Shown here: positions 33,965 to 44,040 of the stretch, piece by piece
How the letters are laid out: each line of letters starts with the position of its first letter
Numbering within the stretch: the first letter of the stretch is position 1
Assembly (NCBI RefSeq): GCF_017939705.1
Contig: NZ_JAGKSQ010000001.1
Coordinates: forward strand, 372,001 to 436,000
From: Halalkalibacter suaedae
GTDB taxonomy: Bacteria > Bacillota > Bacilli > Bacillales > Bacillaceae_D
DNA length: 64,000 bases
Direction: 5' to 3'
Translations under genes and position numbers: made by a program
Notes under the pieces: model-generated
Databases searched by the model: none
What the model was told of the DNA's origin: nothing
The model's input: only the letters and a program-made list of their open reading frames with translations

Positions 33965-34552
33965 TTATGATTGTACCTCTAGATAACTAATACGATAGGT
34001 TTCATCATCCTTCACCATCACCACTCTTACACTAATGTAATCAGTGGATGGATAACCTAACTCCCCAAACTCACTCTCTCCATAAGTACTACCTTGTTGA
34101 TAAAATTGTATAGGAGCATCCTCCATCTTCATTTCGATCTCTCCGTCAAGATCATTTATCTTAATGTCTTCTTCCACAATCATCCGTAACCCTGGATTAA
34201 AAACTGAATTTTTCATCACATCGTAAAAATTGCTGCTACCTTCCCCGTTAAGGTAGTTTTGCACTTTCTCAGCATATACATAGCGACCGTCTTTCAACAT
34301 ATAAAACTCATTCAAAAACCAGGATACTCCTTCATCAGTCATAAATTCAGAAAGATGTGAACGAATGGACTCCTTCGTGTGATAAAATTCATTATAAAAC
34401 AACCCGTCCTCAATTGTGTGATAACCAAATAATTCATGAACATTTTCTAAAAACAAATCATACTGAGCGATTGCTTCTTGCTCACGAACCTGATTAAAAC
34501 AGCCACTCAGGCTTAGTAGAAGCAAGAGTAACGTGAAAATGTGCTTGTTCAT
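33965..34552 (-). CDS. Hypothetical lipoprotein
   Basis: A 195-residue protein with a lipoprotein signal (MNKHIFTLLLLLLSLSGC, lipobox LSGC with Cys at 18). The mature part is acidic and soluble with a C-terminal pattern of beta strands ending VMVKDDETYRISYLEVQS. No family is recognised. The ATG at 34552 follows AAGGAG; the longer frame upstream is unlikely. It stands between the repeat cluster and the TRAP transporter genes on the same strand and has its own promoter region or is separated from them by a terminator. Confidence 0.75.
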   Translation of the reverse strand: MNKHIFTLLLLLLSLSGCFNQVREQEAIAQYDLFLENVHELFGYHTIEDGLFYNEFYHTKESIRSHLSEFMTDEGVSWFLNEFYMLKDGRYVYAEKVQNYLNGEGSSNFYDVMKNSVFNPGLRMIVEEDIKINDLDGEIEMKMEDAPIQFYQQGSTYGESEFGELGYPSTDYISVRVVMVKDDETYRISYLEVQS

Positions 34553-34646
34553 TTTCTCACTCCTTTTCTCTCTTATAATATAAGACGAGCTAAGCAATGA
34601 AAAAGTTTCAATTTTATTGAAAAAAACCCATGAAATTTACATAAAA

Positions 34647-34681
34647 AAACATCTCAAAGGGGATCTCCCTTTGAGATGTTT
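34647..34681 (-). terminator. Terminator after the TRAP operon
   Basis: AAACATCTCAAAGGG pairs perfectly with CCCTTTGAGATGTTT followed by a T-run on the minus strand. Confidence 0.9.
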
Positions 34682-34693
34682 GATTATCTCTTA

Positions 34694-35794
34694 CTACTCA
34701 TGCTCAGCAATTTCTTGCTCAAGTAGATCGAGCATTGCATTACCTTCTTCGCCAACTACTTCTGTACGGAAGTATTCACGAACTGGCTCTGCAAGCTCAC
34801 GGAATGCAGCTGTTTCTTCTTCAGTTAATTCATATACTTCTGTTGGATTTTCAGTATCATTTTTAATCTCTTCTAGTAATGACTCATTCATTTCTTTCTG
34901 CATATCAAACACTATTGGTTGCATTTCTTCAACTGTCTCATCAATCATTGCACGAACATCCTCAGGCAAATCATTATAGAAAGTTGGATTAACTGTTGCC
35001 ATTGCAACATAGTTATTATGATTTGAAATCGTCATATCGCTTTGAACTTCATGGAATGCAGCATCTTGGATAAAGAAAATTGGATTTTCTTGCCCGTCAA
35101 CAACGCCACGATCAAGTGAAGTATAAAGTTCAGACCAGCTCATTGCCTCTGGTGTTGCACCATAAGCTTCATAAGATTCCTGAATTAATGGAGATTCTTG
35201 AGTGCGCATTTTAAAACCTTCGAAATCTGCAGGTGTACGTAATGGTGAACTACCAGTCCACTGCATTGCACCTTCTGTAAAGAAAGCGAGTGGCTTAATA
35301 TTATGTTCTTCATACATACCAGCTAATTGAGTATTAAGAGCTTCACTCGTGTTTAAGATTTCTTGTGTTTTCTCTTGATCATTTGGGAAAAGGAATTGAA
35401 GAGCAAATACTTGACCTTCCTCTACCATCCCACCAGTGAAACCAGGAGATACAATTGCGAACTGAACAAGTCCATCTTGAAGTTGTTCTACTTGGTCTAC
35501 CTCACTACCTAGTCCACCAAATTCATAGACATCGATATTAATTGCACCATCAGACTTTTCATTCAATTTTTCAGCAAATTGCTCTGCATATTCATATTGA
35601 ACTTGACCATCTACTTCTTCAGTAACAAACTTCCAGTTATACGTTTCTTCAACAGCAGCTTCATCTCCGCCACCAGTATCTGTTCCTGTATCACCTGTAT
35701 CTGTTTCTGAATCATCAGAACCACATGCCGCTAATGCCACTGAAAGTGCACCAGCCATTGCTACTGTTTTCCATCCTCTTTTGTTAAAAATCAT
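34694..35794 (-). CDS. dctP: TRAP transporter solute-binding lipoprotein DctP
   Basis: A 366-residue lipoprotein with lipobox LAAC and a low-complexity Asp/Thr/Gly-rich tether (residues 25-45), then a DctP-type binding fold. The family signature KMRTQESPLIQESYEAYGATP with the substrate-binding Arg is present, followed by MSWSELYTSLDRGVVDGQENP. It captures an organic acid outside the cell and delivers it to DctQM. The exact substrate is unknown; C4-dicarboxylates are the default guess. The start follows AGGGGG. It is the last gene of the dctQ-dctM-dctP operon. Confidence 0.92.
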   Translation of the reverse strand: MIFNKRGWKTVAMAGALSVALAACGSDDSETDTGDTGTDTGGGDEAAVEETYNWKFVTEEVDGQVQYEYAEQFAEKLNEKSDGAINIDVYEFGGLGSEVDQVEQLQDGLVQFAIVSPGFTGGMVEEGQVFALQFLFPNDQEKTQEILNTSEALNTQLAGMYEEHNIKPLAFFTEGAMQWTGSSPLRTPADFEGFKMRTQESPLIQESYEAYGATPEAMSWSELYTSLDRGVVDGQENPIFFIQDAAFHEVQSDMTISNHNNYVAMATVNPTFYNDLPEDVRAMIDETVEEMQPIVFDMQKEMNESLLEEIKNDTENPTEVYELTEEETAAFRELAEPVREYFRTEVVGEEGNAMLDLLEQEIAEHE

Positions 35795-35837
35795 CGAATA
35801 CCCCCTAGGTAATTTGTTTTTCTATTTCAAGGAAAAT

Positions 35838-37106
35838 CTACAATAAGAATAACGAGATCTCCTCAAAAAATATGAGTAACACCGATACGATAAAAAGCAT
35901 CACAATATACGGTGGTGTTCCTTTAATAACATCCAAATATGACTTGTTAAAGACCGCACTGGCGGTAAATATATCTACCCCAAACGGCGGGGTTGCAGAA
36001 CCAACTGCTGCTTGGAACACAATCACAATTCCTAAATGGATTGGATCTATTCCGGCAGTCATAGCTACCGGATAAAAGATTGGTGTTAAGATTAGAATAA
36101 CAACAATCGGATCAACAAACATACATCCTATAAAGAAGAAAATTGAAACAATAACTAAGATCTGAATGGCTGATGGATCTGACCCAAGTACGGCTTCAGA
36201 TAACATTTGTGGGATTCTCTCATATGAGAGGATCCAAGAAAAAGCTTGACCAGCAGCAACAAGAATAAAAACAGCTGAAGTAACTAGTCCAGTTGACAAA
36301 GCAATTTTCGGAACATCTGGAAGCTTTATCGTTTTGAAAATGAGAAGCTCAAGAATTAAAGCATATAAGACCGAAACCCCAGCAGCTTCAGTTGGACTAA
36401 AATAGCCCATATAAATTCCACCGATAATAATAGCTGGAAAACCTAATGGAAGTAGTGCTCGGGATGTGAAATTGAATCGTTCCTTCCACGAGTACTTTTC
36501 GGCAAGCGGAATATTAAAAATTCTCGCATGAATATAGCTATAAACAGCAAACATGGTAAAAACAAGTAATCCTGGCCCTATACCTGCGATAAATAAATCA
36601 CCAACAGATACTTGCGGTGCTGCTAATGCGTAAATAATCATTCCAATACTTGGTGGAATTAATAACGCAATATCACTTGAATTGATAATTAGTGCAATTG
36701 CACTAGAATCCTTGTACCCAACAGATAACAATCTCTGTCGCATCGGCTTACCAACAGCAACAACTGTTGCTTGAGTTGATCCCGAGATGGATCCGAATAA
36801 TGTACAGGCAGCAGCAGTTGTTATTGCATAGCCACCTCGTATATGTCCAATGAATGCTCCGACAAAGTCTAGTAATCTCTGAGACGTCTTTCCTGTTGAC
36901 ATAATATCAGCAGCAAAAATGAATAAAGGTACTGCAAGAAGTACATATGAAGATATACCTTGCATCATTTGTTGAGCGATGAACATTGGATCTACGTTAG
37001 GAATAAAGAATAAAACAACAACAATCGAGGCTGCAGTCATCGGAATCATCATCGGGAAACCAAGTAATAGCAACACAATCATTATTATTAACATCGTAGC
37101 AATCAT
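35838..37106 (-). CDS. dctM: TRAP transporter large permease DctM
   Basis: A 422-residue permease with about twelve membrane helices, of the ion-transporter superfamily. Marks include LLLLGFPMMIPMTAASIVVV near the start, GSISGSTQATVVAVG, LLIPPSIGMIIYA and VGSATPPFGVDIF. It imports the solute with Na+ or H+. It lies between dctQ (31-base gap) and dctP (43-base gap), both on the same strand. Confidence 0.93.
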   Translation of the reverse strand: MIATMLIIMIVLLLLGFPMMIPMTAASIVVVLFFIPNVDPMFIAQQMMQGISSYVLLAVPLFIFAADIMSTGKTSQRLLDFVGAFIGHIRGGYAITTAAACTLFGSISGSTQATVVAVGKPMRQRLLSVGYKDSSAIALIINSSDIALLIPPSIGMIIYALAAPQVSVGDLFIAGIGPGLLVFTMFAVYSYIHARIFNIPLAEKYSWKERFNFTSRALLPLGFPAIIIGGIYMGYFSPTEAAGVSVLYALILELLIFKTIKLPDVPKIALSTGLVTSAVFILVAAGQAFSWILSYERIPQMLSEAVLGSDPSAIQILVIVSIFFFIGCMFVDPIVVILILTPIFYPVAMTAGIDPIHLGIVIVFQAAVGSATPPFGVDIFTASAVFNKSYLDVIKGTPPYIVMLFIVSVLLIFFEEISLFLL

Positions 37107-37137
37107 CGTTTGTCCCCCAATGTATTTAATTGTTTAG

Positions 37138-37653
37138 TTACGAATAGTCCTTCTTTTCTTGGGCTAGATACACTTCTTTTTCTTTAATATTCACCCACAT
37201 ATTACGTAGGAATTGAATTCCACCAAGAGCAAGCCCGATTGGGACAAAGAAGGCAATTGTATAAACTGGAATCTCCATTGCTGTTGTTAAACGACCTGAT
37301 TCAACAAGAGACATAAAATAATCAAAAGCAAATTTAGATAAAACAAACAATATAAGAGCAGTTAAAGCTGGAATGAATATCGCTAATGCCTTGCGAATCG
37401 GGAATGGTGCTAAATCAAAGAATGCCGACATGCTAATATGTCTACCATAACGGGCTGCATAACTAATTCCCATGAACGTTGCAACAGTCACAGCAAAATG
37501 GCTAACTTCACCTGCAAATGACCACCCGTCACCAGTAATCTCCCGGCTAGCTACATTTCCAATTACCATAATTGCAATTAATATAATTGAATAACTAAGT
37601 ATTACTTCTTCTAGTTTCACAAGCCAACGGTCTAACGTTTTTAATAGCTTCAA
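37138..37653 (-). CDS. dctQ: TRAP transporter small permease DctQ
   Basis: A 171-residue protein with four membrane helices and the DctQ pattern VGNVASREITGDGWSFAGEV and ISYAARYGRHISMSAFFDLA. It forms the small membrane subunit with DctM. The TTG at 37653 follows GGAGG by ten bases; the frame continues upstream without a better start. It is the first gene of the operon. In B. subtilis this place between bioYB and pepA is held by a different transporter (yuiF), as I recall. Confidence 0.88.
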   Translation of the reverse strand: MKLLKTLDRWLVKLEEVILSYSIILIAIMVIGNVASREITGDGWSFAGEVSHFAVTVATFMGISYAARYGRHISMSAFFDLAPFPIRKALAIFIPALTALILFVLSKFAFDYFMSLVESGRLTTAMEIPVYTIAFFVPIGLALGGIQFLRNMWVNIKEKEVYLAQEKKDYS

Positions 37654-37872
37654 GGAATTTTTTCCTCCTTTTCTCAAGTAACAAGCTCGTAAGCAATTGG
37701 GCACGGTCACTTCAATAACAATCATACTGGAAAGAACTTACCAACTCAAACGTGATAAACAGGCTTCAGTAAGGCTTAGATTCCATATATAAGCCTCAGC
37801 GTTCCTTAAATGTCTGATCTAGAATAATTCTCGACTGAACGCCCACATGGTCTTAGATACTCCAAGTAGGAC

Positions 37873-37954
37873 AAAAAAGACCTTCTCCACAAACATTTAA
37901 TCTATTGGAAACTACTTGTCCTCTAGATTTCATGTTATAGAAAAGGTCTTTTTT
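37873..37954 (-). terminator. Terminator after pepA
   Basis: AAAAAAGACCTT and AAGGTCTTTTTT form the base of a long hairpin with a large loop, directly following the pepA stop on the minus strand. Confidence 0.65.
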
Positions 37955-37956
37955 CT

Positions 37957-39429
37957 TTATTCTTCTTTATTTAATACTATTTGAGCCAGTGTTCTTGCCA
38001 TAGCACCTGTCCCACCTAATGGGCCAAAGTGAGTGGCTTTTGTTTGCCAAGCCGTTCCAGCAATATCTAAATGAACCCATGGCGTATTCTCAGCAAACTC
38101 ACCTATAAATAGACCAGCTGTTATGCTGCCTGCATTGCGACCTGGAGCATTATTTAAGTCAGCGACATCACTTGTTTTAAGCATATCTTTATATGGTTGA
38201 TAGCTCGGAAGTCTCCAAATCCATTCGCCTGTTTCGGCTGAAGCTTCTAGCACTTCCTCCATGAAATCCTCATTATTCGTAATCGCACCTGTCGTACATT
38301 CTCCTAAAGCAATTAACACAGCACCTGTTAGTGTTGCAACATCAATAATCGAGGTAGCACCTAGTTGCTTAGCATAGGTCACTCCATCTGCTAAGATTAG
38401 ACGACCCTCAGCATCGGTATTGCGAACCTCAATTGTCTTTCCACTGAGAGAGCGTATCACATCACCCGGTTTTAAGGCAGATCCGTTTAATAAGTTTTCA
38501 CTCGATGGTATAACCGCTAGTACGTTCACTTTTGGCTTTAGACTACCGATAATATCCATCGCACCAATAACCGCTGCCGCTCCTCCCATATCCATTTTCA
38601 TCGCATGCATATTCTCACGAGGCTTAATAGAAATACCACCCGAATCAAACGTTAACCCTTTTCCAACTAGTCCGATTGTCTCCTTACTACTAGGGTCTCC
38701 TTTGTAGGAAAGGACAATCATTTTAGGTGGTTGATCACTACCAGCAGCAACTGCAAGTAAAGCACCCATTCCAAGACGTTCCATATCCTCCCGCTCTAAA
38801 ATATCTAGTTCAAATTGATGTTGCTCGGCTAATGTTTGCGCTTCTTCCGCTAGGTCAGTAGGTGTAAGGAGATTCCCTGGGAGATTGACAAGTGCTCTAG
38901 CTCTATTTGTTGCTGTCCCATATAAGTAGCCAAGTTCACCAGCTTCTTGCAGATTAGAATCCTTGCTTTCGCCGTAGATCGTTATCGACTCTAATTGCTT
39001 TTCTACCTGATTCGTTTTTTCTTTATAATGCAGGACTTCATATTGACTTAATGCAATTGATTCACCAATAATCACTGCTACATCATCTAATGAAATGGCA
39101 TCGTTCTCAAAACTTGATGCAAGAAACCCAACATGTTGGACACGATCCTTCTTTAGCTGTTGTCCGCATTCAGCTATCTTTTCACGTAGCTGTTCAATTG
39201 AAGCATGATCCTTCTTCCCAAGTCCAACTAAATAGACAACCTCAGTAGTAATTGCACCAAGTGTGTGAATCTTTGTAAGCGAATTCGTTTGTTTAATCTT
39301 TTTAATCTGTGCTGCAAATTCTGAATTCATACTAACAACATCATTATGTAATTCTTCACCTTCAAATAAACCAATAACTAACACATCATCTTTCTGCTCT
39401 GTTGTATAGTTTGAATAAGATTGAATCAT
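37957..39429 (-). CDS. pepA: Leucyl aminopeptidase (M17)
   Basis: A 490-residue peptidase that removes N-terminal amino acids from peptides. The M17 signature NTDAEGRL (in VRNTDAEGRLILADGVTYA) and GLVGKGLTFDSGGISIKP with the metal-binding Lys and Asp are present, together with MKMDMGGAAAV. The N-terminal domain (about 1-165) is variable. The ATG at 39429 follows GGAAG by eight bases; a GTG nine bases earlier is inside that site. The B. subtilis equivalent is yuiE. Confidence 0.93.
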   Translation of the reverse strand: MIQSYSNYTTEQKDDVLVIGLFEGEELHNDVVSMNSEFAAQIKKIKQTNSLTKIHTLGAITTEVVYLVGLGKKDHASIEQLREKIAECGQQLKKDRVQHVGFLASSFENDAISLDDVAVIIGESIALSQYEVLHYKEKTNQVEKQLESITIYGESKDSNLQEAGELGYLYGTATNRARALVNLPGNLLTPTDLAEEAQTLAEQHQFELDILEREDMERLGMGALLAVAAGSDQPPKMIVLSYKGDPSSKETIGLVGKGLTFDSGGISIKPRENMHAMKMDMGGAAAVIGAMDIIGSLKPKVNVLAVIPSSENLLNGSALKPGDVIRSLSGKTIEVRNTDAEGRLILADGVTYAKQLGATSIIDVATLTGAVLIALGECTTGAITNNEDFMEEVLEASAETGEWIWRLPSYQPYKDMLKTSDVADLNNAPGRNAGSITAGLFIGEFAENTPWVHLDIAGTAWQTKATHFGPLGGTGAMARTLAQIVLNKEE

Positions 39430-39631
39430 TTTATACACTTCCTTTCATTATCATGGACTCATTATACCTAAATCCTATCTATTTCGAAACACGAAATAGA
39501 AAACCGATCGAATATCTTCAGTCAATTTTCTATGCTATAATGAAGAAATCTTACTATAAATTTGCTTAGCCATACTTAAAATGAGTATATATCTTAAAGC
39601 ATTTTTTACTGGAAAGGACGTTAACAATCAA

Positions 39632-40108
39632 ATGGAACTTCTACATAACTTCCCTCTGTGGGCTTCATTGTTTGCCATTGGCTTCGCCCAATTTGTCAAA
39701 GTCCCGCTAGCTTTTATTGCCACAAGAAAATTCGAGTGGGCATTACTAACAAGTACTGGCGGTATGCCAAGTTCACACTCAGCTGCCGTGACTGCTCTTT
39801 CAACAGCAATCGCTCTTGAATTCGGTTTAGATTCGCCCGTCTTTGCTATTACCACTGTCTTAGGAATTATTGTCATGTTTGATGCTACCGGTGTGAGACG
39901 CCATGCTGGTTACCATGCAACAGTCTTAAATCAATTAGTAGGTGATTTTAATAAATTAGTTTCAGAAGTGAAGACATGGCCAAAAAAAGAAGAAGATGAA
40001 AAGAGAAAGGAATTAAAGGAACTCCTCGGACATCAGCCAATTGAAGTCTTTTTCGGTGCCTTACTTGGAATCCTGCTTACATTAGTTCTTCATGTCGTCA
40101 TTCACTAA
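39632..40108 (+). CDS. yuiD: YuiD-like divergent PAP2 family membrane protein
   Basis: A 158-residue membrane protein of the DUF212 (divergent PAP2) family. It has the segments STGGMPSSHSAAVTALSTAI and DATGVRRHAGYHATVLN, which recall the PAP2 phosphatase motifs and may bind phosphate. Four or five membrane helices are predicted. The ATG at 39632 is preferred since AAAGGACG lies upstream; the frame opens further upstream at 39581. It is divergent from pepA and convergent with yuiC. Confidence 0.85.
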   Translation: MELLHNFPLWASLFAIGFAQFVKVPLAFIATRKFEWALLTSTGGMPSSHSAAVTALSTAIALEFGLDSPVFAITTVLGIIVMFDATGVRRHAGYHATVLNQLVGDFNKLVSEVKTWPKKEEDEKRKELKELLGHQPIEVFFGALLGILLTLVLHVVIH

Positions 40109-40120
40109 TCTTTTTTAGTG

Positions 40121-40152
40121 CAAAAGGGTGTCCCTAAATGGACACCCTTTTG
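40121..40152. terminator. Bidirectional terminator between yuiD and yuiC
   Basis: CAAAAGGGTGTCC pairs perfectly with GGACACCCTTTTG with a six-base loop, between convergent genes. Confidence 0.9.
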
Positions 40153-40860
40153 TTAAAGATCTAATTGATTTCGGAATACTTGAACTGCATCATTTTCATT
40201 TAAACGTGTTAGTTCCTCTTCAGAAAGCTTCCCTGTTCCCTTCTTAACTATAAACACTTCAACCTCTTTTTTTCCCCATTTGCTGTATACATCTTTGACC
40301 GTTTCATAATACAAATCAATCTTGTGTCCTTTGATTGCTGATCCTGTATCTGCCACAACACCATACCCATAGTCTGGAATAAATAATACAGTACCAATCG
40401 GATAAACACTCGTATCGGCGGCAATCGTCGAGTACAAATCTCTTTTCACTTGGACACCAGAATACGTAATTCCATAGCTTGGGTGATCAGGGTTCTTCCC
40501 TGTCGATTCAACCCCAGCTGTGTAACCGGTCGCCACAACCCGCTCAGACGGATACTTCGACCAGTCGATCGCTTCTTCTAAAGGGACGTCTGTTGATTCC
40601 ACAATTTCCTCTGACATTGACATTTCTTCGGTCTTAACAAATGGTAAGGTTCTCTTATTAAAAAACGATTTCTTATATGCACTATTTCTGGCTGTATGTA
40701 ACTCCTCCTGGTCCTGATCTGTTATTGAAACCTGTTCATACATCCAACGTTGAAGTTCAGCTGCACTAACCCCAGAAAAGTTTCCAAACGTTGTGAAGAA
40801 CGCGGCAATAAACAAACCACTCATGATTACTCTTCGCATACATGTGTTAAAAGTTTTCAA
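40153..40860 (-). CDS. yuiC: YuiC-like secreted 3D domain protein (peptidoglycan hydrolase type)
   Basis: A 235-residue exported protein with a signal peptide ending GVSA-AEL and a C-terminal 3D domain (named for three conserved Asp residues), as in the Rpf/Sps lytic transglycosylase group. Marks are [34 protein letters not shown] and [19 protein letters not shown], the three Asp-containing segments. It probably cleaves cell wall glycan strands. The TTG start at 40860 follows GGAG by nine bases. Confidence 0.88.
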   Translation of the reverse strand: MKTFNTCMRRVIMSGLFIAAFFTTFGNFSGVSAAELQRWMYEQVSITDQDQEELHTARNSAYKKSFFNKRTLPFVKTEEMSMSEEIVESTDVPLEEAIDWSKYPSERVVATGYTAGVESTGKNPDHPSYGITYSGVQVKRDLYSTIAADTSVYPIGTVLFIPDYGYGVVADTGSAIKGHKIDLYYETVKDVYSKWGKKEVEVFIVKKGTGKLSEEELTRLNENDAVQVFRNQLDL

Positions 40861-40946
40861 ATCTCTTCACTCCTCTCATGGATTCATCATCCCCAGAGAA
40901 AGAGTAGTTTATACAATTAATTGGATAAACAATTGAAAAAATATAA

Positions 40947-40974
40947 AAAAAAGACCCCATCAGGGATCTTTTTA
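40947..40974 (-). terminator. Terminator overlapping the end of yuiB
   Basis: AAAAAGATCCC and GGGGTCTTTTTTTT form a stem with a short loop on the minus strand, starting at the yuiB stop codon. Confidence 0.8.
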
Positions 40975-41289
40975 AAACATTTGATATCCACGAACACGTA
41001 ACATTTTAATGACAATTCCAGCAATAATCGCACCAATAAACCCACTGAATAAAATAATAATATCAACAAGTTGCAATGATGTTAAGTTATCCCAAAGTGC
41101 AGGAAAAGCATTTGTTGAATCAGTGAAATAATCAAAGAATTCAACCTTATCAACAATCAAAATGACAATAATGGGATAGCCTAACGCCATAACCCAAGTA
41201 GACCGTAAAATCATATTTAATAGAAATCCAATTCCAAAGAAAAGAACTAGAAACAGAATAATTGAAATCATAAGCTGTGGTATATTCAC
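40972..41289 (-). CDS. yuiB: YuiB-like membrane protein
   Basis: A 105-residue protein with three membrane segments and the family pattern FGIGFLLNMILRSTWVMALGYP and the ending IVIKMLRVRGYQMF. Length equals my recollection of B. subtilis YuiB (105). The start is the GTG at 41289, eight bases after GGAGG; the frame extends 18 codons upstream without a better site. Function unknown. It lies between yuiC and the NADH dehydrogenase gene, as in B. subtilis. Confidence 0.85.
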   Translation of the reverse strand: MNIPQLMISIILFLVLFFGIGFLLNMILRSTWVMALGYPIIVILIVDKVEFFDYFTDSTNAFPALWDNLTSLQLVDIIILFSGFIGAIIAGIVIKMLRVRGYQMF

Positions 41290-41396
41290 AGATTGCACCT
41301 CCATGCTCTCCATTATTTTACGAATGGAACTGGTCCAAGTCAATACGTTTTATTTGAAGAAAAAACGAACAATTTATATGTAAGAAGAGAAACGAT

Positions 41397-41437
41397 AAAA
41401 GGCCACTAAAAAAGAATTGTCTCTTTTTTTAGTGGCC
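41397..41437 (-). terminator. Terminator after ndh
   Basis: GGCCACTAAAAAAGA pairs with TCTCTTTTTTTAGTGGCC; on the minus strand it is followed by TTTTA. The GGCCACT motif resembles the inverted-repeat end of the element at 17519, which may be coincidence. Confidence 0.85.
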
Positions 41438-41445
41438 GTCACTCA

Positions 41446-42642
41446 TTACATTGGGTTTTTACCTCTTTTTAGGACAAGACCTGGTCCGCCAAGTAGGAAA
41501 AGATAACGATTATCAATCATCTTTTTCATGAAATTCGCAGACGTTCCAAATAACTTTCTTGATCCAACAACACCAATTGCTTCCTTACCACCTAATGAAG
41601 CAACAGTCCCTTTGATGTCTGGTGTAAATGTCTTCAAGGAACCACCAGTCATTAGTGACTTAATGTTGCTTGCACAAACTTCTGCCATTTGCATAGCAAT
41701 TTGTGCAGTAGGTGGGTATGGACGATTAATTTCTTCATTAATAAGCAATGCACAGTCACCAATAATGAAAATGTCCTCATGTCCTGGTGCACGTAGATCT
41801 GGCTCAACCTTCACACGTCCACGCATGGCTTCAAATCCAGATTTCTCAATAATTGAGCTTCCTCTTACACCGGTTGCCCAAACAATTGTTGATGCTTTAA
41901 TCTCATCACCATTAGCAAGTGAAACACCTGTTTCAGTTACTTCTTTAATTGGGCAGTTGATTTTGAATTCAACTCCGCGGCTTTCAAGGAGATTCATTGC
42001 ATATTCGACTAACTCAGGATCAAATCCAGGTAGTGCAGTTGGTGCTGCTTCAATGACATACAACTTCACTTTCTCACGAGGAATATCGTAATGTGCACAA
42101 AGCTCAGGAACACGTTCTGAAAGCTCTCCAATGAATTCGATTCCTGTGAAACCAGCACCCGCAACAATCACGGTTAAAAGTTCATCTTTTTTCTCAGGAG
42201 AGTTATTATATTTAGCAAACATATATTCAATATGTTCTTTAACCTCACGTGCTCCGTTAACAGTCCATTTACTGAATGCATGTTCGTGAACCCCAGGAAC
42301 ACCAAATGTCTCTGCTTCTGAACCAAGTCCTACTACTAGATAGTCATACTCTAATTCACCATTAGATAAGACAACTTTTTTCTCTTCTCGCTTAATTTCT
42401 TGAACTTCATCTTTCACAAATTTAATCTTATTTAGATCAAGTACACTATTAATTGGCATACGTGTACGTTCCGGAGACAATGTTCCAGCCGCAGGTTCAT
42501 GTAACCAAGTTGTTTGATAGTGGTAATCGTGTTTGTTCACTAGGGTGATATTCGCATCATGACCAATTTGTTTTGTTAGGCGTGTTGCTGTAATCATCCC
42601 ACCGTAGCCAGCGCCAAGAATGACAATGTTTGGCTTTTTCAA
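41446..42642 (-). CDS. ndh: Type II NADH dehydrogenase
   Basis: A 398-residue membrane-associated flavoprotein that passes electrons from NADH to menaquinone without pumping protons. Marks are the FAD site [18 protein letters not shown], the second nucleotide site [26 protein letters not shown] and the FAD-binding IIGDCALL. The B. subtilis counterpart is yumB. The TTG at 42642 follows GGAAG by eight bases. A Rex-type site lies about 60 bases upstream, so it is probably repressed when NADH is low. Confidence 0.93.
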   Translation of the reverse strand: MKKPNIVILGAGYGGMITATRLTKQIGHDANITLVNKHDYHYQTTWLHEPAAGTLSPERTRMPINSVLDLNKIKFVKDEVQEIKREEKKVVLSNGELEYDYLVVGLGSEAETFGVPGVHEHAFSKWTVNGAREVKEHIEYMFAKYNNSPEKKDELLTVIVAGAGFTGIEFIGELSERVPELCAHYDIPREKVKLYVIEAAPTALPGFDPELVEYAMNLLESRGVEFKINCPIKEVTETGVSLANGDEIKASTIVWATGVRGSSIIEKSGFEAMRGRVKVEPDLRAPGHEDIFIIGDCALLINEEINRPYPPTAQIAMQMAEVCASNIKSLMTGGSLKTFTPDIKGTVASLGGKEAIGVVGSRKLFGTSANFMKKMIDNRYLFLLGGPGLVLKRGKNPM

Positions 42643-42702
42643 GAGAATCACTTCCATTTTCATTATAATTTTTATGACTGTCAAATTACTGTGAATAAAA
42701 CA

Positions 42703-42720
42703 TTGTGAATATTTTCACGA
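42703..42720 (-). promoter_or_regulatory. Rex operator upstream of ndh
   Basis: TTGTGAATATTTTCACGA, matching TTGTGA-N6-TCACAA with one difference, the binding site of the NADH-sensing repressor Rex. It lies about 60 bases upstream of ndh. A half-site TTTCACAA follows at about 42751-42758. In B. subtilis ndh is a known Rex target. Confidence 0.75.
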
Positions 42721-42999
42721 AAAAATACAAATAATTAGAACGTTAGATAATTTCACAAAGAGTTCACAACATATAATTTTTATTCTATGTCTTTTCCAGT
42801 TGTTTTTCAACTACTTTTTAAAATTTTCGACAAATATCAAGCTTTTTTCCGATTGTTTTTTTCTTACTCTTAATGTAAGCAATTTCAAGTGAAATATGCT
42901 ATAGAACGATTACCAGATATATCTTTGGTCTACCTTTCTTTTTTTACCTTTTTATGCATATAATTAAGGGTATGATCGATTTTTGGAGGTGGAGAGAGG
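42721..42999. other. Intergenic region between divergent ndh and yumC
   Basis: No reading frame with a ribosome binding site was seen. It contains AT-rich promoter-like sequence, including ATATAAT at about 42958-42964 before yumC. Confidence 0.4.
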
Positions 43000-43992
43000 A
43001 TGACAGATTCGTCTAATATGTATGATATTACCGTAATCGGAGGTGGTCCTACTGGATTATTTGCCGCTTTTTATGGTGGTATGAGACAAGCTAAAGTAAA
43101 GATTATTGAAAGCATGCCTCATTTAGGAGGACAGCTTTCTGCATTGTACCCTGAGAAATATATTTATGATGTAGCTGGATTCCCAAAGGTTAAGGCTCAA
43201 GAGCTAGTTGATAACCTTATAGAGCAAGCAAACCAATTTAATCCAACGGTTGTTTTGGAACAAACGGTAAGTGAATTAATTCAACAAGATGACGATACGT
43301 ATATGATCAAAACAGATCAAGAAACACATTATACAAAGGCTGTTATCATTACAGCTGGTGCAGGTGCTTTCCAACCTCGTCGCCTTGAAGTAGACGGTGC
43401 AGAACACTACGAAGGGAAAAATCTCCATTATTTTGTTCAAGACCTTAGCGTCTTTGCTGGACAACGCGTTCTCGTTTGTGGTGGTGGTGATTCAGCAGTA
43501 GACTGGTCTTTAATGCTTGAACCAATTGCTAAAGAAGTGACAATGGTTCATCGCAGAGATAAATTCCGTGCTCACGAACACAGCATTGAGCTTTTGAAAA
43601 ATTCAAAAGTAAATATTCTCACACCATTTGAAATTACAGAGCTCAAAGGGAACGATGATAAAATCGAGCAAGTGACACTACAGGAAATTAAAGGCGATCA
43701 AACAAAGACTCTTGACGTCGACGCCGTTATCGTCAATTTCGGTTTTGTTTCATCACTTGGTCCAATTAAAGAATGGGGACTTGAGATCGAAAAGAATTCT
43801 ATTATTGTAAATACGAAAATGGAAACAAACCGTCCAGGTATCTATGCAGCAGGTGATGTATGCTCATATGAAGGCAAAGTCAAACTAATCGCCACTGGTT
43901 TCGGTGAAGCACCTACAGCAATCAACAACGCTAAAGCATTCATCGATCCAAAAGCAAGACTATTCCCCGGCCACAGCACAAGCCTATTTTAA
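43000..43992 (+). CDS. yumC: Ferredoxin/flavodoxin-NADP reductase (YumC type)
   Basis: A 330-residue FAD protein of the thioredoxin-reductase-like FNR group found in Bacillus. FAD site [19 protein letters not shown] and NADP site [15 protein letters not shown] are visible, but the CxxC of thioredoxin reductases is absent. It passes electrons between NADPH and ferredoxin or flavodoxin. The start follows GGAGG with GAGAGG. It is the end of the yui-yum block and has a strong terminator. Confidence 0.94.
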   Translation: MTDSSNMYDITVIGGGPTGLFAAFYGGMRQAKVKIIESMPHLGGQLSALYPEKYIYDVAGFPKVKAQELVDNLIEQANQFNPTVVLEQTVSELIQQDDDTYMIKTDQETHYTKAVIITAGAGAFQPRRLEVDGAEHYEGKNLHYFVQDLSVFAGQRVLVCGGGDSAVDWSLMLEPIAKEVTMVHRRDKFRAHEHSIELLKNSKVNILTPFEITELKGNDDKIEQVTLQEIKGDQTKTLDVDAVIVNFGFVSSLGPIKEWGLEIEKNSIIVNTKMETNRPGIYAAGDVCSYEGKVKLIATGFGEAPTAINNAKAFIDPKARLFPGHSTSLF

Positions 43993-43999
43993 TATTTAA

Positions 44000-44040
44000 G
44001 AAGACACCTTGGAGAAATTAATTCTCCAAGGTGTCTTTTA
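44000..44040 (+). terminator. Terminator after yumC
   Basis: AAGACACCTTGGAGAA pairs perfectly with TTCTCCAAGGTGTCTT, followed by TTA. Confidence 0.9.

Noticed and set aside
33965-34597. Earlier start for the lipoprotein gene
   Set aside because: The frame opens 15 codons before the chosen ATG, but only the ATG at 34552 has a ribosome site and gives a proper lipoprotein signal.
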